This document shows positions 1 through 11,234 of a stretch of 64,000 nucleotides of DNA, piece after piece. Positions within the stretch are counted from its first letter, which is position 1. Each line of letters opens with the position of its first letter. The stretch is taken from the NCBI GenBank assembly GCA_028571685.1, contig CM053143.1:139596829-139660828 (forward strand), in the 5' to 3' direction. Made by a program: the position numbers and the translations under genes. The notes beneath the pieces were generated by a model that saw only the letters and a program-made list of their open reading frames with translations, ran no database searches and was not told the origin of the DNA. The DNA comes from Heterohyrax brucei. Its lineage: Eukaryota > Chordata > Mammalia > Hyracoidea > Procaviidae.

Positions 1-50
1 ACACTATATAGATGCAGTCATGTTTTTGATACCAAACAGTCATAACCAGC

Positions 51-1090
51 TGTTGTAGATTGAATTATGTCCCTCCAGAAATATGTGTACCAATTCAGCA
101 GGACCGTGAGTCTCATTATTTTGTGACTGTCCACTATCTGATGAAATTTTCCTATGTGTTGTCAATTCTATCACCATGATTTAATAAAATGGACATGTGG
201 TAATTATATTGCTGAGCTCTACAATATTAGATAGTGTCATGGATTGACTTTTGTTGCCCCAGAAATATGTGTAGCCATGTGGCTGGGCCATGATTCACAG
301 TATCTTGTGACTGTCCTCCAATTTGTGGTTTTCCTATGCTGTGTGTTAAAGGATTAGTGGGGGGGGGGGGCTGTAAATCCCTTCATGGGATCACCTCCCT
401 GCTCCACTGTAAAGATAGTTTCCCTGAACTATGGCTTGTCCCCCCCTTAATCCTTTCATCCTATGAGAGATAAAAGGACAGAGAAGCAGGCTGAGAATTG
501 GGAACCTCGTACCATCAAGAAAGCAGCACCGGGAGAAGAACACATCCTTCAGACCTGAGATTCCTGCACCAAGACGCTCCCTGGACAAAGACTGATACAA
601 CATTGGACTTTCCTCCAGAGCCGACAAAGGGGAAAGCCTTCCCCTGGAGCAGACATCCTGAATTTGGACTTGTAGCCTGCCAGACTGTGTAAGAATAAAC
701 CTTCCTTTGTTGAAGTCATCCACTCTGTGGTGTTTCTGTTAGAGCAGCCCTAGATGACTAAAACAGATAGTGTCTTAAGCAAATCACTTTTGAGATGTGA
801 AAGAAGTGAGCAGAGAGACTGGGGAACCTCATACCATCAAGAAAGCGGAGCCAGGAACAAAGCACATCCTTTGGATCTGAGGTTCCTATGCTGAGATACT
901 CCCAGAGCAAGAGAAGACTGATGTATCACAAGGACTTTCCCCCAGAGCTGACAGAGAGAGGAAGCCTTCTCCCAGAGTTCACATTCTAAATTTGGACTTG
1001 TAGCCTACTGGTCTGTGAAGAAAAAATTTCTCTTTGTTGAAGCCATCCACTTGTGGTATTTTTGTTATAGCAACACTTGACTGAGATACC
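51..1090 (+). mobile_element. Old MaLR-type LTR, split by a younger LTR
   Basis: The 5' part (51-234) starts TGTTGTAGATTGAATTATG and the 3' part (771-1090) matches the second half of the same LTR family: the CATACCATCAAGAAAGC block, the polyadenylation region and a closing GACTGAG. The interval 235-765 is a separate insertion. The family resembles MLT1/MaLR LTRs in its first 40 bases but is lineage-specific. Confidence 0.75.
235..765 (+). mobile_element. Solo MaLR-type LTR with 5-base target duplication
   Basis: 531 bases beginning TGTCATGGATTGA and ending CTAAAACA. GATAG flanks it at 230-234 and 766-770, the 5-base target duplication expected for ERVL-MaLR. It has a run of 12 G at 359-370, probably a slippage expansion of a shorter G run seen in other copies. 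Confidence 0.85.
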
Positions 1091-1290
1091 AATCCCAAAA
1101 CAAAAAGGAGAAGGCAGGAAGGGATGGGCAAACTGAACAGTTGGAAACAGGGAACCCAGGGTGGAGAAGGGCGAGTGTTGACACATCACAGAGTTGGCAA
1201 CAAACATTGCAAAACAATTTTTGTGTTGTTTAATGAAAAATTAACTTCTGCTAAAGCACAATAAATAAATAAATATGTAAGGAATAAAAA
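1091..1290 (+). mobile_element. L1 3' end fragment
   Basis: Resembles the terminal 3'UTR of the afrotherian L1 also seen at 24.0-24.86 kb (GGCAGGAAGG, CCCAGGGTGG, the ATCACAGAGTTGGCAAC block, AAAGCACAATAAATAAATA tail). 1291-1545 has no recognised content. Confidence 0.6.
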
Positions 1291-1544
1291 AAAGGAATAA
1301 GCTTATTTTTTGTAAGAGAGAAAGCAAAATAAAAATAGAAACAGAGAATTTGTTGCCTAAAATCATACACTATTAGAAGCACTAGAGGAAGTTTTCAGGT
1401 TCAAGGGAAATGAAATCCAGATGGAAGTCTAGATTTTTAGAAGTCATTGAAGAGTACCAGCAAGGGCAAAGTTGTGAATAAAAGTAAAATATTCTTTCAA
1501 ACATTTTTCTATAAAAGACTATGGATTGCTTAACACAAATACAA

Positions 1545-2475
1545 TGATGTTGTTGTTGCTAGGTGATGTCTTAGTCATCCAGTGCTGCAGTAACAAAATA
1601 CCACAAGTGGATAGCTTTAACAAAGAGAAATTTACTTCCTCACAGTCCAGTAACTACAAGACCAAACTCAGGGTACCAACTCCAAGGGAAGATTTCTTCT
1701 CTCTGTCAGCTCTAGAAGAAAGTCCTTGTGATGCATCAGTCTTCTCTTGGGCCAGGAACACCTCAGCACAGAAACCTCAGGTCCAAAGGATACACTCTGC
1801 TCCTGGCACTGCTTTCTTGATGGTCACCATGTCTCTGCTCACTTCTCAAAAGTGGTTGGTTTAAAGCGCCATCCAATCTTGTGGACCTCATCATTATAAC
1901 TGCTGCTAATCCATCTTTATTAAATCATAGTGACAGGAGTTGTAATTCATAGGAAAATTTCATCAAATGACAAAATGATAGACAATCATACAAAACTAGG
2001 AATCCTAGTCCTGCCAAATTGATAGACATGTTTGGGGGGAAGAAGAGTTCAACGCATGACAGGTGACACAGAGTTGGTTCTGACTCATAGTGACCCTAGG
2101 TACAACGGAACAAAATACTGTCTACTCCTGTGCCATCTTCACAGTCTTCGTTTTGCTTGAGCCTACAGCTGCAGCCATCATGCCTGTTTGTCTCATTGAA
2201 ACTCTTGCTCTTTCTTGCTGACCCGCTACTTTACCAAGCGTGATGTCCTTCTTCAAGTGCATGGGATGAAATTTCACATCCTCCTTTCTAAGGAGCATTC
2301 TGGCTGTTCTTCCAAGACAGATTTGTTTGTTCTCCTTGTAATCTACAGCATATTCAATACTCTTGTCCAATACCACAATTCAAAGACAGCAATTCTTCAT
2401 TGATCTTTTTTATACATTATTAAGCTTATGCATCATATGAAGCAATTGAAAATATGATGACTTGGGTGAGGCACC
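1545..2475 (-). mobile_element. RTE LINE 3' end, split by an LTR
   Basis: The 3' terminus (GTTGTTGTTGCTAGGTGA at 1549-1566 on the plus strand) is separated from the rest (2062-2475) by the LTR at 1567-2061. The downstream part carries the 3' ORF2/3'UTR sequence typical of the elephant-type RTE. Confidence 0.85.
1567..2061 (-). mobile_element. Solo MaLR-type LTR inside an RTE
   Basis: Minus-strand LTR with TGTC...GACA ends. GGTGA at 1562-1566 and 2062-2066 is a perfect 5-base target duplication; removing the LTR and one copy restores the RTE 3' end. The LTR is therefore younger than the RTE copy. Confidence 0.88.
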
Positions 2476-3036
2476 CCTTGGTCCTCGTGTCAGTTTGGCT
2501 GGACTATAATTCACAGGGGTTTTAAAGTTGTGTAATGATATAGCTTGGCAGTTAGGCAGTGACGGAGTGCTTGTGTAAATGTGTAGTCATCCTCCGTGAT
2601 GTGATCTGATGTGACTCCCAATCAGTTGTAAGAGTCATTTCCTTGGGAGTTTCACTTGTATCAAGTACATGTATGGACATTCTGGCAAACCTCATTTGAT
2701 TGCTTATCATCTGAACCCCATTTCTTGGGATTTGAGCCAGCTGCTTGCTGTATTGTCTGCCAAGTTTGGAATTTGTTGGCTTCTTCAAACTGTGTATCTG
2801 CCAATACGAGATTTGTTATCCTTCGCAGCCTATGAGCCAGCCACCTGCCATCCACACTGTCAATCTTGGGTTCATCATTCTCTGCAGCTACTGAGTCTTT
2901 AGAGGCCTCTGACCTGACACCTGACTTTAAGCTTGCAGCCTTTAAAGCTGTTTGGTCGAGATAAGTCTCTCTCTGTATATATGTACCTATACATATACAT
3001 GTAGGTATACATATATACAGACTTAGATAGATAGGC

Positions 3037-3832
3037 ACTAAAACCCAAACTAAAGCTATTGCTGTGGAGTGGATTCCTACTGGGAGCTGGGAGCTACTGT
3101 GTCCTAGCCTCCTTGCCCCCTCCTCCCTCTCTCCGTATTTGTACCTCTCTGCTTGGTGCCTTGAAACTATTTACAGAATAGTAAGAACTATTCCTTGAAG
3201 CTATTAGCCCAGCCTAAGCTATCTGTAATATGATAGGCCCAAAGCTAGAGCTATTTCCTTGAAACTATTTACAGGTTAATGGCTCAGCTTAAAACTCTTT
3301 GCATGTCTCTGTCCTTTGAAGGCAAAAACTTCCCTGTGCTCTGTAACCAGTCAAAATACAAAGATCATGACCACTTTTGTCAATGTAACCAATCAAAATA
3401 CAAAGATCATTATGACTTTTGTGAATATCATGCCCTGTTGACTTCCTACGTGTTAAGCCTATAAATAAAGTTGTGTTAGCAGACCTGGGGTCCGTGATTC
3501 TCCATAAGAGATCATAGTCCCACCTGGCCCCAACTTTGTCTTGTGTGACGTGTTTATTTGTTCTTGTGTGAGTCACATGTTTCATGTGTGAATGACATGT
3601 TTTCATGTATGAGTGAGATTTTCTCATCTTTTTGCCTGTCCATATTCGGCCCCAGACCCTGTCCAGTGCTGGCCACTGGGGTGCCAGGTGTGGTAGATTC
3701 CAACTCATAGTGTCCCTAAGAGACAGAATAGAACTGCTGCGTAGGGTTTCCAAGGAGTACGTGGTGAACTCAAACTTCTAAACTTCTGGTTATCAGCCGT
3801 AGCTGTTAACCACAACGCCACCAAGATTTTCA
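3037..3832 (-). mobile_element. AfroSINE split by an LTR
   Basis: 3037-3080 matches the reverse-complement 3' end of the tRNA-derived SINE and 3690-3832 the rest, ending CGCCACCAAGATTTTC (SINE head). Between them lies a separate LTR. Confidence 0.6.
3081..3686 (+). mobile_element. LTR of a class I-like endogenous retrovirus
   Basis: About 606 bases bounded by TG...CA, with a TATAAA (3460-3465) overlapping an AATAAA (3464-3469), and CCAAT-like ACCAATCA upstream, an arrangement seen in gammaretrovirus-like LTRs. A 42-base unit is tandemly repeated at 3343-3384 and 3385-3426 (GTAACC..TCAAAATACAAAGATCAT), as in LTR U3 enhancer repeats. No internal retroviral genes are attached. Family name not known to me. 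Confidence 0.55.
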
Positions 3833-4805
3833 AGTGTAGATACATACATACATAGAAGGAGAGAGAGACTTCACTGATTTTGCTTCTCTAGAGAACCCAG
3901 ACTAAAACATTTAGTACCAGAAGCAGTTCTAGAGAAACAAAATCATAAGGATGAGTTTTCTAAACTGCTTCTCAAGTCTAACTGGTCTTAAAGGTGCAGA
4001 TAACTGCTTCTAGTGATGAAGAGGTCCCTGTTAATCCATGGCATGAAGTGACAATATTAATACATAAAATAGATCATCAATAGATCAAGTATTGGTGAAA
4101 GGTGAGGCTTTGAATGATCACATTTGATATTTTCTATAATTTTGTCAAAATAAGAAGCTGGTTGGCTGGTCTTACTTTAGCTAGACAAAGTAGTAAAAGA
4201 AAAAGATGAGCTCAAACTTCAGAGTCACAATTCAAGTGCCACATAAAAGACCTCAAATTTGCCAATCGTGCCCTGAAAAAAACTCTTATTTCTTGTATTA
4301 ACAGAGCTAATACTGATGGGAAAAAGAAAATCCAGAGTCTTATTGTAGAAGTTGCTAAATTATAATATCAATGGAATTTCCAAACTTGAATGAAGTCTCA
4401 AGTTAAAGTGAGAATATTGACTAGGAAGAATTGGGATTCTGAAATTTGGAAGGGGGCATATAGGCAGACAATTAAGAAGCTGGGGACATTCAGTCTCTAA
4501 TTCCTTTGATCCAGTCCTGCCGACAGAACTAACCATCTTAACTCCATCTAGAGAGATCAGTCCATTTTTGTCTCCTAAGCTATCCTCCCCATTAAAATCT
4601 TTATTGCTTCCATCCCTACCTGATAAGATCAATCCAGTTGTGTCTGAAGAGTTTCTGAGTTTTGTGTGGGATGGTGCTTGGGGTGTTGTCTGAGCCATTG
4701 CCTGAGGTAGATGCCTTATTAAGACATCGCTAATCATCCCCAGGAGCTACCCTTGCCAGCCATTTTTGCTTTTACACTGGTAACTAGACATAAGCCTTCC
4801 TCCAA

Positions 4806-4945
4806 AATGAAACCTTCAACTCATAGCGATCCATAGGACAGAGTAGAACTGCCTCATAGAGTTTGTAAGGAGTGCCTTGTGGGTTCAAACTGCCAGCCTT
4901 TTGGTTAGCAGCCATAGCAACTAACCACCACACCACCAGGGTTTC
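4806..4945 (-). mobile_element. AfroSINE
   Basis: Reverse-complement tRNA-derived SINE inside the ERV-L gag remnant: CTCATAGCGATCC ... TTTTGGTTAGCAGCC ... CACCACCAGGGTTTC. Confidence 0.85.
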
Positions 4946-5934
4946 TGATATAAGCCCCAAAATGTCAAGTACAAAATGTGACCTAAGAGGAGAAATGCTA
5001 TACTCCAAAAGAACTGTTTGGCTTTTCTAATATATACAATCAGAAACCTGGGGCATATGTGTGAGAACATTTATTGCAGTGTGGGATAATCATGTAAGGA
5101 ACACACAGTTGGATCAGTATGAGTTTATTTATATGAGTTCACTAAACATAGATTCTCCATTCAGTGTTTCAGCTTGAGAAATCAGGTTATTAATGTAGTC
5201 TTAACTCAGAGTTGTCTCACAGTGGATCCAACAGGTCCCTGAGCCCATCCTGTAGTGATTTTGCCAGTTCCAGAATGCATAATTGCAGTAAACATAACCG
5301 TACTGGATCCCTGACTTGTGGAGTAAGGACTATTATGGTAGGAAAAGCCAAGCAGAATCTATTGGAACTGCCTTGTCTAGGAAAACATAAACCAAAAGCA
5401 ATGACACATTCCTGAAAAGATTATAGAGATTGCTGTGGCCATCAAGGACTTGGAGGATGCATGCGTGGTGATTTCTGCCACATCCTCACTCGTGTCTTTG
5501 GCCTATGTAAAAAACAGTTGGATCTTGGAGAATGACAGTGGCTTATTGTAAACATATCCAGGTGGTGTCTCCAATTGCAGCTGCACTCCCAGACATGGTT
5601 TCATTGCTTCAGAAGATAGCATATTTCCTGGTACCTGTTATGCAGCTATTGAGTTGGCCAGTGCATTATTCTCAATTCTATTTTTGAAGGAACAAGGAAA
5701 GCAGTTTACCTTCAGCTGGCAAGGCTAGCAGTATACCTTCTCTGTCCTACCTCAAAAGTACATAAACTCTCTAGCCTTACGTCAAAATTTAGTTTATACC
5801 AACCTTAACTGCCTTTCTCTACCATAGGATGCCACACTGATCCATTTCATTTGACAACATTATGTTTATTGGACAAAATAAGGAAGAAGTGTCAGTGACT
5901 CTAGATTTATTGGTAAAACATTTGCATGCTCCCC

Positions 5935-6095
5935 AGGCCCACTGGCATTAAGTTAATTCTGACTTGTAGCCATATTATAGGTTTCCAAGGCTGTATATCT
6001 CTACAGAAGCAGACTGTCACATCTTTCTTCTGCAGAGCAACTGATGGTTTCCAGCTACAACTACTGCACCATAAGGGCTCCTTATATTTCAAACT
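5935..6095 (-). mobile_element. AfroSINE, variant with long middle segment
   Basis: Reverse-complement copy with the variant middle TCTACAGAAGCAGACTGTCAC, inserted in the ERV-L reverse transcriptase region; provirus sequence resumes at about 6096. Confidence 0.75.
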
Positions 6096-6585
6096 AGAGG
6101 GTGGGACATTAATCCCGCAAAAAGTCACGTGCCTTTCACCTCAGTGAAATTTCTGGGAGTCTAGTAGTGTGGAGAATGTGGAGATAGTCCTTCTAAAGTG
6201 AATGGTAAGTTGTTATATCCTACTAAAGCGAGGCACAATCCCTTGTTGTCTCTTTGGATTTGGGAGGCAACATACCCATCATTTGGGTGTGCTACTCTGG
6301 TCTATTTATCAAGTGACTGAAAAAGACTCTAATTTTGAGTGAGGCCCACAACAAAAAAAGCCTCTGTGACAGGTTCAGTCTGCCAGGCCAGAAGCTCTAC
6401 AAATGGGGCCATATAATTCAGTTGATCTAATAAAGCTTGACGTTACAGTGACAGAAGGAGATGCTGTTTGGAGCCTTATGCCAGCACCTATTGGTGAGTC
6501 ACAGCTCAGACCCTTAGGGCTGTAGAGCAAAACTCTGCAAATAACTAATTTCCTTTCAAGAAAAGCTTTTGGATTATTACTATGC

Positions 6586-7012
6586 CTTGTTGTTAGGTGC
6601 TATTGTGTCAATTCCCAGTCATAGCTACCCTATGTACACTATCCTATGAAACACTTCCCAGTCCTGGGCCATCCTCATAAGTCATTGTTATGCTTAAGCC
6701 CATTGTTGCAGAGACTGTCAGTCTATCTCTTTGAACATCTTCTACTTTTTTGCTGACCTTCTGCTTTATCAAGCGTGATGTCCTTCTCCAAAGTATGTGA
6801 GATGAAGTTTTGCCTTCCTTGCTTCCATGGAACATTCTAGCTGTGCTTTTTCCAAGACAAATATGTTCTGTCTTTTGGCATTCTGTGGTGTATTCACTAT
6901 TCTTCATGAACATCATAATTCAAAGGCGTCAATTCTTTTTTGGTCTTCTTTATCCATTGTCATGCTTTTATACGCATATGAGGTGATTCAAAATACCATG
7001 GCTTAGATCAGG
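6586..7012 (-). mobile_element. RTE LINE, 5'-truncated
   Basis: Starts with CTTGTTGTTAGGTGC (RTE 3' end on minus strand) and runs about 425 bases into ORF2; inserted between ERV-L reverse transcriptase and RNase H. Confidence 0.88.
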
Positions 7013-7017
7013 ACCAC

Positions 7018-7350
7018 TGTCATGGATTGATTTGTGACTTACTCCTTTCCTACCCCCTGCCCCAGAATGTGTGTAGCAATTTGACTGGGCCATGATTCCT
7101 GGTATTGTGTGATGTTCCTCCCTGTTGTAAACACTGCCTCTATGATATTAGGAGGGAGGGTGGGAGGCCGTTATATTGATAGGGCAGGACTCAACATCTA
7201 AGATTGTGTTGTGCCTTGAGGAAATCTCTTGAGACATAAAAGTAAGGGAAGCAAGAATAACATTAAGAAAGAAGCAGTGCTGGGAGCAGAAAGTGGTAAA
7301 CATGAGATTGGGGTTGTGCAACATCTGAAGGCACATGTAAGTTGCATGAG
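7018..7350 (+). mobile_element. MaLR-type LTR, internally deleted
   Basis: Begins TGTCATGGATTGA; retains the TGACTGGGCCATGATTC block and a remnant of the AAGAAAGCAGTGCTGGGAG block, but its end is diverged. ERV-L sequence resumes near 7360. Confidence 0.7.
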
Positions 7351-8731
7351 AAAGTGGCCAAAATACCCACATTTGGCACTCCTGTCGTGTTATCTGCCCC
7401 CTCCAGGTCTGCACGTAAAGGCTGATGGAAAGTTTCTTATGATCAGCTGACTGAGAAAGAGAAAACTCATGCCTAGTTTACAGATGGTTCTGCATGATAC
7501 GCCAGCACCACTCAAGAGTTGGTATATGTAGTGTTTAAGCTTCTTTCTCAACCTCCATAAAGAACAGTGTGAAGGAAAATCATCCTAATGAGTAGAACTT
7601 CAAGCTATGCACCAGGTTGTTCACTTTGTTTGGAAAGTGCAGCAGCCAAATGTGTGACCATAGATTGATTCATGGCTTGTGGCCAATAGTTTCACTGGAT
7701 GATTAGAAACCTGAAAGGAACATGATTGGAAAGGTGGTGAAGAGAAGGCGTGGGGTAGAGGTATATAAACAGACTTCTCTGAATGGGCCAAAGAAGTGAA
7801 TATATTTGTATCTCTTGTGAGTGCTCACCAAAAGGTGGCCTCAACAGAGAAGGATTTTCACAATCAAGAGGATAGGATGAAGCATTCTGTGGAAACCAGC
7901 CATCCTCTTTTCCCAGCCACTCCTGTCATTGCCCAGTGGGTTTCTAAACAATGTGGGCATGTGGCAGAAATGAAAGTTATGCATGGGATCAGCAATATGG
8001 ACTTCCTGTGACCAAGACTGACTTAGGAAAAGCTGCTGCTAAATTTCTAGTTTGCTAATGTTACAGACCAATACTGAGTCCTCAATACGGTACCATTTCT
8101 AGAGGAGAGCAGCTAGCTACCTGATGGCAAGTTGATTAAATTGGACCACATCCATCTGGAAGGGTCAATGCTTCTACTGGGATAGACACTTACTCTAGCT
8201 ATGAGCATGCCTTCACTGCACACAATGCCTCTGCCAAATCCAGCATCTGTGGACTCACAGAATACCCTATCCACCATCACAGTATCCCGCACAGCATCAC
8301 CTCAGATAAATGGACTCCCTTCACTACAAATGAAGTGCAGCAATGGGCCCTTGCTTATGGAATTCACTAGTCTTACTGTTTTCTCTATCATCCTGAAACA
8401 CCTGGTTTGGTAGAGTGATGGAATGGTCTTCTGAGGACATAATTATAGTGCCAGCTATGTGGCAACGATTTCCAAAATTGTGACAGTGTTTTCCAGGAGG
8501 GTGTGTATACTCTAAAACAGCATCCAGTATATGGTGCTGTTTCTCCCATACTCAGGATTTGTGGTTCCAGGAAGCAAAAAGTAGAGATTGGAGAGGTACC
8601 ATTCACTGTTGCCCCTGATGACCCAAAGTTTTGCTTCCTGTGCCCCCTACCCTATGTTCTGTGGATCTAGAAGCCTTAATTCCAAAAGAAGGAATGTACC
8701 TACCTAGAGACACAACATAAATTCCATTGAA

Positions 8732-9040
8732 ATGGAAATTCATAATGCCACCTGGCTACTATGGGCTCCTCATGCTTCTGGATCAACAGGCAAAGAAGGA
8801 TGTTACCATATTTGCTGGTATGACAACCAAGGGGAAGTTGGATTGATGTTTCACAATCTACATAAAACAGAGTATGTCTGGAATATAGGAGATCCCTTAG
8901 AACGTCTCTTAGTACTATCATGCCCTGTGATTAAAGTCAATAGAAAACTGTATCAACCCAATTCTTCCAAGATTATTAATGGCCTACATTCTTCTGGAAT
9001 GAAGATTTGCTCTGCTAGGCAAAGAACCACAACCATCTGA
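8732..9040 (+). pseudogene. ERV-L dUTPase remnant
   Basis: A 102-codon open frame retains the ERV-L dUTPase signature region, including the block around EYVWN and GDPLERLLVL. dUTPase downstream of integrase is a hallmark of ERV-L. The N-terminal part is out of frame, so it is a relic. Confidence 0.75.
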
Positions 9041-9359
9041 GGCGCTTGCTGAGGGCAAAGGGAATACACAGCAGGTGGTGAAAGAAGGGTGTTCTAAACA
9101 CCAGTTACAGCCACCTGACCAACTGCAGAAACAGACTGTAATTATTGCAAGTGTTTCTTTCTTGTATGTATGCATCAAATATTTTTATTCTTCTCTTGTA
9201 AAATATAAGATGTAAATAGGGTTAGTATGTTTTCAGTTGTACATATGTGAGTTGTATCATGTTAGGTGCATATATGACTTTTTAATTGTCTTTATTTAGA
9301 GATTTATGTGGTTTAAGGAGATGTGAAAAGGTGCCAAGTTGATGAAGGGTGGAGTTGGT

Positions 9360-9728
9360 TGTGTAGTAAAGGTTACGTGTCAACTTGACTGGGCCGTACT
9401 TCTCAGTGGTTTGGGAACTATGTAATCATGTAATTTGGCAGTTATGTAATAATGTAGTTACCCCTGTAATGTGATCCAGTGTGATCAGCCAATCAGTTAT
9501 AATGGGAGTTTCCCTGGGGATGGGGCCTGCATCCAGTACATATATAGAGACATTCTGGCAAAGCTCCTTTACATGCTCTGGATCCAGGATACTGCTCCTC
9601 ATTATCTGAACTCCAGTTTGGGGGACTTGAGCCAGCTGTCTGCAATATTGCCTGCTGATCTTTGTTAGCTTCCACAGCCTGTGAGCCAGTGGTCTGCCTT
9701 CTTATCTTCCAGTTTTGGGACTCATCAG
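9360..9728 (+). mobile_element. 3' LTR of the ERV-L provirus, truncated
   Basis: Starts TGTGTAGTAAAGG right after the conserved ERV-L internal end (GCCAAGTTGATGAAGGG) and follows the 5' LTR to about 370 bases, where a minus-strand MaLR LTR replaces it. The distal LTR part was not found beyond that element. Confidence 0.75.
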
Positions 9729-10242
9729 TGTCTTAGTTACCTAATGCTGCTATAACAAAAGTACCACTACTAGATGTCTTTAACATAGAAAAATTTATTC
9801 TCTCACAATCTAGGAGGGTAGAAGTCCATATTCAGGGTGTCAGCTCCAGAGGAAAGCTCTCTCTCTCAGCTCTAGGGGGAAGTCCTTGTCATCATTACTA
9901 ACCTGGTCTAGAAGCTTCTCAGTGTAAGAAGCCCTGGGTCCAAATGACACACTCTGCTTCTGAAGCTGCTTTTTATTTTTTTTGTTACGAGGTCCTGTCT
10001 TTCTGCTTTTATTTCTCTTTTGTATCTAAAATAAATCAATTTAAGGCACAACTTATTCTTGTAAGTTGAGTCTTGACTTATTAACATGACTGCCTCTAAT
10101 CCTGCCTCATTAATATCATAGAGGCAGGATTTACAACACACGGGGAAATCACATCAGATGACAAAATGGTGGACAATCACACAATACTGGATCCTGGTTT
10201 AGTCAAATTGACACATGTTTTGGAAGGATATAATTCATTACA
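9729..10242 (-). mobile_element. 3' LTR of a minus-strand MaLR element
   Basis: TGTCTTAGTTACC (plus strand) through ATTCATTACA; reverse complement is the same LTR family as 235-765. The sequence beyond 10242 continues as MaLR internal region, so this is an element end and not a solo LTR. Confidence 0.8.
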
Positions 10243-11160
10243 TTCCACCCTTTGGACTCCCAGCATTCATGTCCTTGTCATATATGAAATATATTCACCT
10301 CATGACATCATAGCAAGATTTTTAATTCAACTCCAAGTCCAAAAGCGAAATATTCCTCTTTGTCTGTGAAACTTAGACTACAACTTGTCTGCTTCCAATA
10401 TATATAATGGTAGAAAAGCTAATCCATTACAAATAGGAGACATTGGAGGGAGAGAAGGGATAACAATCACCATGTAATTCAACAAATACATTACATTAGT
10501 TCTCATGCCTTGAATGCAATCCTCTGTTCTCTGAGACCACTTAGGCAATGGCCCTGCCCTCTAGACTCTAGGTGTTGGACACACTCTTCAGATTCTGAGT
10601 GGAGGCCCCTCAGCCCAGGGCTTTAGCTTTACCTCCTAGGCTCACTTGATGACAACTCTGCTCCCTTGAGTTTGGGTGGCCCTATTATCCTGGCTCATCT
10701 GAGTGGCTACTCCACCCTTTTAGTACCCTCAGACGTTGCGGCCTCACCCTTCGAAACTGAGGTAGCTCTGCTTCTTTGTTCCTTGTCTATTCAAATTCTG
10801 ATTCCTGGTTCTTTGCCCTCTCTGTCCATCAGAGACTCACTGCCAGTGTCTGCCCTGCTGAGGCAAATGTTCCAGTGCTCATTGGCCCCACTGATGATGG
10901 TGAAGGCATTCCACCCACCAATGAACTTCAGCCACAAGGCACTCAGATCTAGCTCCACTGGTAAGTGCCCAGAGGCACCCCACTCTGTCAGAAAGACTCC
11001 TGCCAAGGCGGTCAGCTCTCTCACTTAGTGGGCCAACTGCAACACTGTCACTTGCTGATCTCCTGGTTCTGCTGCTACTGTTTTTTCTGCTGCTGCTTCT
11101 CACCATCTGGTCCATCCCCACCGTCACGGTTTTCCTCACCTCCTTCTGAGTCCTCACCAG
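10243..11160 (-). mobile_element. MaLR internal region
   Basis: Starts TTCCACCCTTTGGACTCC and resembles, on the minus strand, the 3' internal part of THE1/MST/MLT1 elements (ATTCATGTCCTTGTCA, CTGCCCTCTAGACTC). Both strands carry frames of 77-120 codons here without any host protein likeness. The 5' LTR was not found. Confidence 0.65.
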
Positions 11161-11234
11161 AATTGTGTTTGGTGTCCATAATTGCTAATAGGCTCTTTAA
11201 AACTCTGATTAGGGCCACATTATATGGATCCTTA

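Larger units (their letters stand above)
2478..3907 (+). mobile_element. 5' LTR of an ERV-L provirus, interrupted
   Basis: 2478-3035 and 3833-3907 together resemble the LTR at 9360-9728 (GTGTCA..TGGCTGG start, ATTCTGGCAAA and TTGAGCCAGCTG blocks) and end CTCTAGAGAACCCAGACTAAAACA-like. The gap holds SINE fragments and an unrelated LTR. Immediately 3' the sequence TTTAGTACCAGAAGCAG resembles the tRNA-Leu-type primer binding site of ERV-L/MaLR elements. Confidence 0.7.
3908..9359 (+). pseudogene. Internal region of a dead ERV-L provirus (gag-pol-dUTPase)
   Basis: Order follows the ERV-L layout known from mammals: gag-like remnant about 3.9-5.5 kb; reverse transcriptase about 5.58-6.58 kb with a degraded catalytic YIDD-like site near 5860; RNase H near 7.36-7.6 kb with a recognisable TDGS motif around 7485; integrase about 7.7-8.7 kb; dUTPase about 8.72-9.12 kb. 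No envelope is present, as usual for this class. Reading frames are broken by many stops and shifts, and by inserted SINEs (about 4806-4945, 5935-6095), an RTE copy (6586-7012) and a MaLR LTR (7018-7350). It cannot encode functional proteins. Identification is from remembered family structure. Confidence 0.8.

Noticed and set aside
3343-3426. Direct repeat considered as a CRISPR-like or satellite array
   Set aside because: Only two adjacent units within an LTR; no spacer structure and the genome is mammalian.
8201-8413. Open frame of 70 codons in the integrase region considered as a host gene
   Set aside because: Sequence position and composition match the ERV-L integrase remnant in a shifted frame.
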